This document shows positions 56,756 through 64,000 of a stretch of 64,000 nucleotides of DNA, piece by piece. Where the stretch lies: contig NZ_CP087184.1 of NCBI RefSeq assembly GCF_024749045.1, positions 186,001 through 250,000 on the forward strand, written 5' to 3'. Origin of the DNA: Pseudomonas sp. B21-028 (lineage in GTDB: Bacteria > Pseudomonadota > Gammaproteobacteria > Pseudomonadales > Pseudomonadaceae). The notes under the pieces were generated by a model that saw only the letters and a program-made list of their open reading frames with translations, ran no database searches and was not told the origin of the DNA. The stretch's first letter is position 1; every line of letters begins with the position of its first letter. A program made the translations under genes and the position numbers.

Positions 56756-57592
56756 ATGAGCCTGCATGAAACCTTCGGTCAGTCGTTGCTGACCTTTCCC
56801 GACGCGGAAAAAAGCCCCCTGAGCATCCGCGCCAAGGCGCTGGTGTTCGTTGACCCACGCTCGCGCCAGCTGCGCCAGGCACTGGAGCAACTGGCGCCAC
56901 GCGCAATCCCGGTACTGATTCGTGGCGAAACCGGTACGGGCAAGGAATTGCTTGCCCGGCATATCCACCGTGAAAGCGATCGTGGCGGGCTGTTCGTCTC
57001 GGTCAATTGCGGCGCCATCAGCCCGACTTACGCCGACGCCGAATTGTTCGGCTATGCGGCCGGCAGCTACAGCGGTTCGGCCAGCAGCCGGGCCGGCTGG
57101 TTCGGCTCGGCCAATGGCGGCACGTTGTACCTGGATGAAATCGGCGACCTGCCGCTGCCGATCCAGGTCAAGTTGCTGGCGGCCCTGGAAAACCACGAAG
57201 TCACCCGCGTTGGCGCTCACCAGCCCAGCCCCGTGGACGTGCGGCTGGTGGCGGCCACCAGCATCGACTTGGCGCAAGCGGTGGCGGCCGGAAAATTTCA
57301 CGAACGGCTTTACCACTACCTCAGCGAAGGCCATCTCGAATTGCCGGCCCTGCGTGATCGGGTGGGCGATATCCTGCCCCTGGCCGAATATTTCCTGGGC
57401 ATCTACAGCCAGCGCCTCGGCCTGGCCATGCCGCTGATCAGCGAAGCGGCGCAACGTGCACTTGAACGGCACAGATGGCCTGGCAATACCCGAGAGTTGG
57501 AGAACGTCATTCATTTTGCGTTACTGGTGAGCGTTGGGGATTACATATTGCCGGAACATCTCAATTTGCCGCATTTAACGGAGTCCTCGTAG
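56756..57592 (+). CDS. degenerate sigma-54 activator-type AAA+ protein without HTH
   Basis: A 278-residue protein of the sigma-54 enhancer-binding family (SfnR-like). Walker A GETGTGKE (57-64) and Walker B GGTLYLDEIGD (121-131) are intact. The sigma-54-contact loop GAFTGA reads GSYSGS (103-108). The segment FR(x)DLxxRL with the two arginine fingers reads FHERLYHYL (181-189), so both Arg are lost. It ends just after the AAA+ helical domain (HRWPGNTRELENVIHF, then PHLTESS) with no Fis-type HTH. GGGAG precedes the ATG. Probably unable to activate sigma-54 transcription in the standard way. Confidence 0.85.
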   Translation: MSLHETFGQSLLTFPDAEKSPLSIRAKALVFVDPRSRQLRQALEQLAPRAIPVLIRGETGTGKELLARHIHRESDRGGLFVSVNCGAISPTYADAELFGYAAGSYSGSASSRAGWFGSANGGTLYLDEIGDLPLPIQVKLLAALENHEVTRVGAHQPSPVDVRLVAATSIDLAQAVAAGKFHERLYHYLSEGHLELPALRDRVGDILPLAEYFLGIYSQRLGLAMPLISEAAQRALERHRWPGNTRELENVIHFALLVSVGDYILPEHLNLPHLTESS

Positions 57593-57923
57593 TGGTTCCA
57601 GGTTTCACTGGTTTAGCGAATCTTCAGTAACCTGGGTGATTAAAATAAATCGCTCGTCGGCATAAGGTTAGTGCATAAGATTTTCCAGAATATTTAACCC
57701 TGGCAACTTTGGAGTTGTCGGGGTTTTTGTTATGTGGGGATTAAAAGTTCTTGTGCGATAGAGATTTTGTTTGTGCGGATTTTTAGTTTGTCGTGCAAAC
57801 AATTTGTGCGCTTTTAGCGCTTGATCGCCGGTGCTCTGAAGTTGTTAATTGGATGGCGAAGCAAAGTGCTCAGCCGAATGAGGCGCGAGACCATGACCAT
57901 TAACTGGAATGCCGGAGATTTAA
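57593..57923. other. AT-rich intergenic region before the RHS locus
   Basis: A 331-base gap, clearly lower in GC than the neighbours. It contains the terminator at 57696-57727. A small palindrome GCGCTTTTAGCGC at 57808-57820 lies before the start of the 317-codon gene. No gene or known regulatory site is seen. Confidence 0.6.
57696..57727 (+). terminator. rho-independent terminator
   Basis: AACCCTGGCAACT pairs with AGTTGTCGGGGTT (13 bp with two G-U wobbles) around TTGG, running straight into TTTT (57724-57727 lie in the T-rich run). About 100 bases after the degenerate sigma-54-activator-like gene. Confidence 0.85.
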
Positions 57924-58877
57924 ATGGAATACAAAAATAGCCCACCTGTCGCAGCGCAGCAGTCGGAATGGAATGACTTGAAGGATTTCGGAATTTTTTC
58001 CGTAACGGGTGGTAACCAGCTATACAGCAATGGTTATCAGCAATTAATGGTAAAGGTGTTTGTTCAAGTTCAAAGTTGGTTCGGAAGTAGTCTTCCGCTG
58101 ACCCAGGCTGAACTCGACTCCATTGTCCTGATTGATGGGCATACGGGCGCGGAGCTAACCAAGGACAGGCATCGCGGCGATGTCGGTGTATGGAAATATA
58201 TCGATCGGGAGGATCCCCGCTTTCGCCAGCTCCCACCCAATATGCCAGTCCGCGGCTCGGTGCCGTCGGGGGAATTTGTCTACACGCGGGATTTTTTTGT
58301 CACGTCCAGCTCCGATAGGCCCATCGACTTGCAGCTACGCATGACACGAGCAGACGGCGTAACGTTTCGATCCAATAAGCAGGATGAATTTGGCGCGCTC
58401 ACGTTAGTTCCAATTCCGCCAGCCATCTACCGCTCTGAACAATACTCGCTTAGTCGTACTTCCGCCCCTTACTCCAGTTCAAGGGGGGATATCGAGAAGG
58501 TCGAGCTTTTTATGCTGGACCTGATAGTTGATCAGCAGCGAATGGGGTTCGTAGCGGATTTCAGCCTGAGTGTTCATCCGAGGATAGGCAGCGCGGACAG
58601 GCGTTATTCGGGTTACTACCTTGTCGGGTACGGGAACGGTCAACCTATACGAACCGGGGGGGCAGTGAGTTGGGAACGTCCGGATGTATTGGGAAGGCAT
58701 CGGAGTGAAAGCGGGCGTGTTGCATTGGTTCTGGCCTACGGGAAACTCGGAAAGGTCTGGGTGAGGGACCCTGTAATGGGTACTGCACTGGAACTGCGCG
58801 ACATGTATGGAAATCGTCATGAGCTGCGCGTGGAGCTGGCTGATAATCCGCTGGCGGTCCGTGTGATCCGGATATAA
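57924..58877 (+). CDS. unrecognised protein paired with an RHS protein
   Basis: A 317-residue protein, apparently soluble with no signal peptide or membrane helix. It is beta-rich and ends VRVIRI. I do not recognise a family. GGAG occurs about 10 bases before the ATG (GCCGGAGATTTAA). GC is visibly lower than in neighbouring genes. It lies 25 bases before the 1,582-residue RHS/YD-repeat protein on the same strand, so a co-expressed partner (adaptor, chaperone or toxin-associated protein) is inferred. Confidence 0.75.
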   Translation: MEYKNSPPVAAQQSEWNDLKDFGIFSVTGGNQLYSNGYQQLMVKVFVQVQSWFGSSLPLTQAELDSIVLIDGHTGAELTKDRHRGDVGVWKYIDREDPRFRQLPPNMPVRGSVPSGEFVYTRDFFVTSSSDRPIDLQLRMTRADGVTFRSNKQDEFGALTLVPIPPAIYRSEQYSLSRTSAPYSSSRGDIEKVELFMLDLIVDQQRMGFVADFSLSVHPRIGSADRRYSGYYLVGYGNGQPIRTGGAVSWERPDVLGRHRSESGRVALVLAYGKLGKVWVRDPVMGTALELRDMYGNRHELRVELADNPLAVRVIRI

Positions 58878-58902
58878 AAACAATTTGTTCAAGGACGAAC
58901 CG

Positions 58903-61900
58903 ATGAATACCACTTCACCTCTTCAGGGGCAGCTGACTTCGGCCGCTTTCAAGTTCGACAGTTTTGTCCGTTCGGGCGTGGACCCCCGCACCGGTAGCTG
59001 CAGTTGCAGCGTGGCGCTGGACGCGACGCCGCCTGACACGGCCGTCGGGTCGAAAGTATCAGTGACCCTGGCATACGATTCCTTCAATGATCGGGACCTT
59101 GGTTTTGGAACCGGTTGGTCCTTGCGCACTTGCAGCTATGATCAGCGCAGACGAAAGTTGACGCTGACGAGCGGGGAAACCTATCAGCTTTTTACCGATG
59201 GACGTCAGGTCGCTTTCCAGGACAAGAAGCTCGATAACTTGTGCGTCACGATGCAAGGCAATGAACTTGTCATTGAACACATCGATGGCAGGACCGAGAT
59301 TCTTTCACGCCCCGGTACAGTCCATGATGAATGGCTGTTGGCGCGGGAATACAGTCCCGAGGGCAAGGAAACGCTCTATGAGTACCGTCTCGTCACTGGC
59401 CGACGGCAACTGGTAGCGGTTTACCAGCAGCATCGCCGAATCTTGCAGGTCGACTACGCCCGGTACGCATCGACGGCTCCGATGATCACGGTATGGCCGG
59501 ATATCCCCTCGAGAAAACTCCAATATCTGTTTGCCCTGGGCAATGGAAGACTGCAACAGATCAGGTTGATCACCGCTGAAAATGTCCCGTTGACCTGGTC
59601 CTTTGACTATTCGTACGACCATGGCTTTTTGCTGATGACTGAAATCCTCCAGCCAAGCGGGGCCCGGCAAACACTCAAGTACAAGGTTGAGGGTCATAAG
59701 CTGCCCAGCGGGGCACCGGTGCCTTACTTGCCCGTTGTGACTCAATCGATCCTGTCCCCTGGCGGGGGACAGCCGGCAATGATCAGCATGTACGAATATT
59801 CCGCTAGGAATTTTCTTGGGCATGGTTCCGGGGTGCGTTGGTCCGCTGAGCGTGATGTGCTTTATGACGTCAGCGGCAACTACGAATACTCCTGCACCCA
59901 GATCCAGATGGTGCCTGGCCCAAGTGGCCTGCGTGAGTCTTCCCGGGTCATACGCACCTATAACCGCTTCCACTCGATGATTTCGCAAAGAACCATCAGT
60001 GGCAGCACGATGCAACTGCGGGAAATCGAATACTACGATGTGCCCAATCGAGCGTTCAGGGATCAGCCCCCGCAGTTCCAGATGCAGCGGGTTGTACGTG
60101 ATAGCGTTTTTGACACCCGCGTGGTCGAGGGGCGACGCCGCACTGACAGCAGAAGTGAGATCACCCGTACGTCCTATGATGAACATGGGAATCTGCTGGA
60201 AAAAACCGGTCCGGGTGGGGTGCGGGAGGTCTATGAGTACTTTCCGGCACAAGGGAGCGCGGACTGTCCCGCCAGCCCAATCGGCGTGCCTTGTTTTCTA
60301 AAGCAGAAATCGATTATCGCCTCAGCCGATTTCGCCGCCGCGCCGACCACTGTGGTGCGTTACACCTACAGTGAGCTGCCCTCGCTGCTCGCGGGTAGCC
60401 GCTGTGTCCGGCTCGCCAGCGAAATACTGTACGAGGAAGGCGTCAGCGAGCCCCGTGTGGATTGTCGATTGAGCTACATCAACAACGTCAATAACTTCTT
60501 TCATGGGCGGTTGCACAGCAAGGTCGAAACCGTAGGCGGCGTTCGCAACGAGCACCGTTATGCGTATCAGCGCGAGAACGATAACGTTCGCACCGACCAG
60601 ACCTTCAGCGCTCAAGGGCTGAGCCATCTGAGACAGGACTGGCATGACGTGTGCGGGTGGTTGATCAGGACCGGTGAGTCCGGCGGTAATACCGTCAGCA
60701 TGGAATACGATTCGCTGGGGCAACTGACCCGTGAAACGGTGATGCCTGAGACTGGCCGCTCGGCGTCGCGCCAGTTCATCTATCAAGCAAAGGCCAGCTC
60801 CGATGATCGTTGTGTCACTGTCATCGTCAAGGATTCCCGCGGAGCCCTGACGGCCACCCGCAGCGATGGACTTGGACGCACCATCAGGGTCGAGAAACAA
60901 GACGTCGATATGCCCGGCGCGCCCATGCGTGTGATCTATGAGGCGAAGTACGACGGCCTCGGACGCCTGCAGTCGGATGAACAAACCGACTGGTTCAACG
61001 GCGAGCCGAAAACGCTGGAGACCCATTACGGGTACGACGACTGGGGACACCAGAGCCGCATCAGCCGCCGCGGGCAGGTGATTGCCCATGATGAAATCGA
61101 TCCTGTAGCGCGTACCCGCACCGAGTGGATGGAGGGCGGCGGCAAGACCCGTACATTCATCAACGCCTTGGAGAAGCCGTCGCGCGTCGAACGTGTGGAC
61201 CTGGCAGGCGTTGTGCGGGAGGTTACCGTCTATGGATACGATGGACTGGGACGGTGTATCGAGCAAATCGCTTCCGACGGTGCGGTTACCCGCTATACGT
61301 ACGATCTGGCCGGCCGTGTGTTGAATACGACATTACCCGACGGCACCGTGATCGAAAAAGAGTACGCCCCGCAGAGCCAGGGTGACTATCCCACCCAAAT
61401 CAGCGCGAACGGGTACGTGGTGGGAAGTCGTACCTATGACGGGCTGATGCGCATTACCGGCAATCAGTCTGGCGGTCGTACTGAGCGGATGGTCTATGCA
61501 GGTTCCAGCAGGAACCCTTCGCAGAAGAGCACCGCGGCTGGAAAAGAATTGCGGTTCACCCATGATCCGTTGCTTGAGGATGGCCTCACCGGCCGTTCCG
61601 GCGGCCAGGCGTCCGTCGCGGCGAGGCATCGGTTCGACCCTCGCACGGGTCTGCTCCAGGAGTCGTCCAATTCACTGGTGCAGCGACGCATGGAATACTG
61701 CCCTTCCGGCCGGCTCAGCCGGGAGTCATGGGTCACGGCACTTGACCGGTTCGACAGTGGGCAAACCTATTCGTTGATGGGCAAGCCGATGGTCCACACG
61801 GATGTCAACGGCACGATCCGCACCTGTGTCTATGACCGGACGGGACGCCTGGCGGCAATCACCCAAGGCCCGGCTGCCGCCTCCACTCAGGCATCCATCA

Positions 61901-63651
61901 GCGCCGCGTACACGTACGACGCTCAAGAACAAGTCAAGCGCATCACCGTCACCGACCCCCGATCGGGCCTTTCGATGGTCACAGACCTGGCCTATGACGA
62001 GTTTGGCCGCGAAATCCTTCGACGGTCCTCCCAAGGAAATGACGTCGTCGAGGTGGCCCAGTCGTTTGGTCCGGGCGACAGGCTCCGCCTGCGTACGCTC
62101 AAGTCCAACGGAGTCTTGCGTGTCGAGACGTTTGCCTATGACTTGCGAGGCCGGTTGACCCGTTACGCCTGTCATGGCCAGCAGGCGCCGGTGGACGCGC
62201 AAGGTAAAATCATCGCTTCGCAGAACTACGCCTATGACTATCTCGATAACCTCCGCCAGGTCGTTACGCATTTCACAGGCGGCGCGAACACCGCAACGTA
62301 TCGATACGATCTGGCGGATAAAACCCAGCTCAGTGCCGTTACCAACAGCCATCCCGACTATGTCTCCGCCAATGCGACCTTCCGGTACGACGATGACGGC
62401 AACCTGCTCAACGATGCCCATGGACGAAACCTGCACTATGACGAATTGGGTCGCCTGGAGCGCGTGAGTTCGGCTGACTCAAGGTCGACATTGGCGCGTT
62501 ATCGATACGATGCCTCCGACCGACTGCATGCCATTGAGTGGGCAGGGCAAAAGCCATGTCGGCGTTTTTACCGTGCAGAGCAGTTATGCAGCGAAGTAGC
62601 GGGAGAGGAGAGTCGCAGCATCCTGTGCGAAGAGCGGCAGTTGCTGGCGATGTCCCAGGACCAGGACACGCTGCTATTCGGGACCGACGGCAGGGGTAAC
62701 GTCTTGCAAGCACTTTGCGGTGACGACAACACCCGGCATGCCTATTCGCCCTATGGGCAGCGCTCGGCGACGGACGGATTGGGCAGTCTGTTCGGTCTCG
62801 GCGGCGAGCCGCTGGATCCGGTGACCGGTTGTTATCTGCTCGGCAACGGCTATCGGGCCTACGATCCGGTACTGATGCGATTTCACCGGCCAGACAGCTG
62901 GAGCCCTTTCGATGGCGGCGGTCTCAACCCCTACGCCTATTGTCTCGGGGACCCGATCAACCTGAGCGATCCGACCGGCCATATTTCTACCTGGGGCTGG
63001 ATCAAGATTGGTTTTACCGCTGCTTTCGCGATCGCTTCCGTTGCATTCACCATCGCCACCCTGGGTGCATCCGCACCCCTGATAGGAATGTCGTTTTCGG
63101 CCGCAACGGCCTTGACGCTGGAGGTAGTGTCTGGCGCGGCATCGATAGCGTCCATCGTGCTGGAGGAGACGGCTCCGGACGCCGTCGCGACCCAGCTCCT
63201 GAGTTACGCCAGCATTGCCTTGGGCGTCGTGTCCGGTGGGGCTTCCCTGACGGGAAAACTGCTGGGCAAAGGTACCTCGGTAGCCTTGCGGAAAACGGTC
63301 GAGTCGCTCAGTGACGTCGTGACACTGGGCCGCGGTAATGCCTTGCGTGGGACGCGCATCGGTGACTACGCCAGGGCCGCGAGCCCTTTGGTCCGAGGCG
63401 CAGGGCGACGCAACCTCATGGCCTTGCAAAACGATCTCAGAAATGTGCTGACCGCCAAGGACGTGGTCAGCTATGCCAACTACCCGGTCAAGGGCGTTAC
63501 CTACACAATCGATAGGGACAAGTACATTGAAAAAGCCCGAGGCTTCCTGGGACTGACCGAGGAGAGATTCAGTAGCGGTCGGCGTGGCGAGGCACCGGAT
63601 GATATCTACGGTGACATCAGGGAGCGAAGCTCGGATATCCGCTTCGCATGA
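58903..63651 (+). CDS. RHS/YD-repeat protein with unassigned C-terminal extension
   Basis: A 1,582-residue RHS/YD-repeat protein (TccC/Rhs type). It starts MNTTSPLQGQLTSAAFKFDSF, and YD-type repeats (GxxxRYxYDxxGRL-like: YDGLGRLQSDEQTD, YDLAGRV, YDRTGRLAAI) cover about 400-1250. The RHS-core signature LDPVTGCYLLGNGYRAYDPVLMRFHRPDSWSPFDGGGLNPYAYCLGDPINLSDPTGH lies at about 1305-1365 (only its key motifs DPVTG, LGNGYR, DPTGH are cited). The last ~220 residues hold hydrophobic segments then a basic region, a hypervariable tip typical of toxins, but match no toxin domain known to me. AAGGA precedes the ATG. No obvious immunity gene follows. Confidence 0.9.
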   Translation: MNTTSPLQGQLTSAAFKFDSFVRSGVDPRTGSCSCSVALDATPPDTAVGSKVSVTLAYDSFNDRDLGFGTGWSLRTCSYDQRRRKLTLTSGETYQLFTDGRQVAFQDKKLDNLCVTMQGNELVIEHIDGRTEILSRPGTVHDEWLLAREYSPEGKETLYEYRLVTGRRQLVAVYQQHRRILQVDYARYASTAPMITVWPDIPSRKLQYLFALGNGRLQQIRLITAENVPLTWSFDYSYDHGFLLMTEILQPSGARQTLKYKVEGHKLPSGAPVPYLPVVTQSILSPGGGQPAMISMYEYSARNFLGHGSGVRWSAERDVLYDVSGNYEYSCTQIQMVPGPSGLRESSRVIRTYNRFHSMISQRTISGSTMQLREIEYYDVPNRAFRDQPPQFQMQRVVRDSVFDTRVVEGRRRTDSRSEITRTSYDEHGNLLEKTGPGGVREVYEYFPAQGSADCPASPIGVPCFLKQKSIIASADFAAAPTTVVRYTYSELPSLLAGSRCVRLASEILYEEGVSEPRVDCRLSYINNVNNFFHGRLHSKVETVGGVRNEHRYAYQRENDNVRTDQTFSAQGLSHLRQDWHDVCGWLIRTGESGGNTVSMEYDSLGQLTRETVMPETGRSASRQFIYQAKASSDDRCVTVIVKDSRGALTATRSDGLGRTIRVEKQDVDMPGAPMRVIYEAKYDGLGRLQSDEQTDWFNGEPKTLETHYGYDDWGHQSRISRRGQVIAHDEIDPVARTRTEWMEGGGKTRTFINALEKPSRVERVDLAGVVREVTVYGYDGLGRCIEQIASDGAVTRYTYDLAGRVLNTTLPDGTVIEKEYAPQSQGDYPTQISANGYVVGSRTYDGLMRITGNQSGGRTERMVYAGSSRNPSQKSTAAGKELRFTHDPLLEDGLTGRSGGQASVAARHRFDPRTGLLQESSNSLVQRRMEYCPSGRLSRESWVTALDRFDSGQTYSLMGKPMVHTDVNGTIRTCVYDRTGRLAAITQGPAAASTQASISAAYTYDAQEQVKRITVTDPRSGLSMVTDLAYDEFGREILRRSSQGNDVVEVAQSFGPGDRLRLRTLKSNGVLRVETFAYDLRGRLTRYACHGQQAPVDAQGKIIASQNYAYDYLDNLRQVVTHFTGGANTATYRYDLADKTQLSAVTNSHPDYVSANATFRYDDDGNLLNDAHGRNLHYDELGRLERVSSADSRSTLARYRYDASDRLHAIEWAGQKPCRRFYRAEQLCSEVAGEESRSILCEERQLLAMSQDQDTLLFGTDGRGNVLQALCGDDNTRHAYSPYGQRSATDGLGSLFGLGGEPLDPVTGCYLLGNGYRAYDPVLMRFHRPDSWSPFDGGGLNPYAYCLGDPINLSDPTGHISTWGWIKIGFTAAFAIASVAFTIATLGASAPLIGMSFSAATALTLEVVSGAASIASIVLEETAPDAVATQLLSYASIALGVVSGGASLTGKLLGKGTSVALRKTVESLSDVVTLGRGNALRGTRIGDYARAASPLVRGAGRRNLMALQNDLRNVLTAKDVVSYANYPVKGVTYTIDRDKYIEKARGFLGLTEERFSSGRRGEAPDDIYGDIRERSSDIRFA

Positions 63652-63743
63652 AAAAGCCTGCGCAGACCTATAAGCAATTGATATATGTACTTCTATAAAA
63701 GGTATTGTTAAGGCATAAAAAATATCGGTATCTTCCGTACCAC

Positions 63744-63766
63744 GCCAGCGATAGCAATTCGCTGGC
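63744..63766. other. hairpin upstream of the MetQ-type gene
   Basis: GCCAGCGA pairs with TCGCTGGC (8 bp) across a 7-base loop, with a second small hairpin GTCGTC-CAT-GACGAC at 63782-63796. They lie between the RHS gene and the lipoprotein gene. No T-tract follows; possibly leader structure or weak terminator. Confidence 0.4.
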
Positions 63767-63820
63767 ACTTCCACATTGACCGTCGTCCATGACGACCGTG
63801 ATTTTCGATAAGGACACTGC

Positions 63821-64000
63821 ATGAAAAAGGTTCTGTTGTTCACCGCATTGGCGGCAGCGCTGGCTTCGGGCCTGGCCCAGGCCGCGGAGAAGCTGGTGGT
63901 AGCGGCTACTCCGGTACCCCACGCTGAAATCCTTGAGTTGATCAAGCCAGCCCTGGCCAAGGAAGGCGTGGACCTGCAAATCAAGGTGTTTACCGACTAC
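63821..64000 (+). CDS. metQ: MetQ/NlpA-type substrate-binding lipoprotein (5' part)
   Basis: The first 60 codons of a gene that runs off the window. A signal peptide (MKKVLLFTALAAALASGLAQA) is followed by AEKLVVAATPVPHAEILELIKPALAKEGVDLQIKVFTDY (only in part quoted here: VAATPVPHAEILE and IKVFTDY), the typical start of methionine-binding MetQ/NlpA proteins. The Cys of a lipobox is not visible, so it may be a periplasmic rather than lipid-anchored form. AAGGA lies before the ATG. metI/metN would be expected downstream or upstream but are outside the window. Confidence 0.85.
   Translation, partial: MKKVLLFTALAAALASGLAQAAEKLVVAATPVPHAEILELIKPALAKEGVDLQIKVFTDY

Noticed and set aside
63651..63820. 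SAM riboswitch or other leader before the MetQ-type gene
   Set aside because: Only small hairpins are seen and no conserved core of a known riboswitch could be matched.

Overview
The window looks like a chromosomal segment of a fluorescent Pseudomonas (P. fluorescens group). The evidence is high GC, Pseudomonas-type REP palindromes (core TGTGGGAGCGAGCCTGCTCGCG) in most intergenic gaps, and a lap biofilm locus in the gene order I recall for P. fluorescens Pf0-1.

Layout. 1-6.1 kb: housekeeping and sensory genes (end of an unidentified CDS, Mpo1-like membrane protein, Crp/Fnr regulator, AraC regulator divergent from a fatty acid desaturase, dCache chemoreceptor). 6.2-11.9 kb, minus strand: a four-gene operon (DUF3050 enzyme, AurF-type N-oxygenase, A-T-reductase NRPS, SRPBCC protein) with the composition and order of mgoBCAD/pvfABCD, which makes diazeniumdiolate/pyrazine N-oxide signals. 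Its NRPS gene carries a REP doublet inside the reading frame. 12.6-31.7 kb: a GntR regulator, then the c-di-GMP-controlled adhesin system lapG-lapD, a small conserved gene, the 3,110-residue RTX adhesin lapA (16 near-identical 300-bp repeats) and, divergently, its type I secretion system lapE-lapB-lapC. 31.9-36.3 kb: a membrane protein, a TIGR01777 epimerase, and a frameshifted alpha/beta-hydrolase plus PEP-synthase-like protein.

36.7-54.1 kb is the most unusual region. Three HlyD-type adaptors (one fused to an M50 zinc metalloprotease), a GNAT acetyltransferase, two tail-collar proteins flanking a DUF6916-like gene, a sulfotransferase, a giant LEPR-XLL/DUF4347 protein with 13 Ig-like repeats, a TolC lipoprotein, an Asp/Asn beta-hydroxylase-like enzyme with a Nif11-like tail, and a second sulfotransferase lie close together. 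No ABC ATPase is present. I read it as a candidate secretion and modification system for the giant surface protein, separate from lap.

54.2-57.6 kb: slipin/NfeD pair, DUF2789 protein, RBBP9-type hydrolase and a degenerate sigma-54 activator-like ATPase. 57.9-63.7 kb: an unrecognised gene and a 1,582-residue RHS/YD-repeat protein with an unassigned C-terminus. The window ends inside a MetQ/NlpA-type lipoprotein gene.

Two genes (about 35.07 kb and 50.59 kb) each appear to lack one base, so either assembly indels or real inactivation must be considered.
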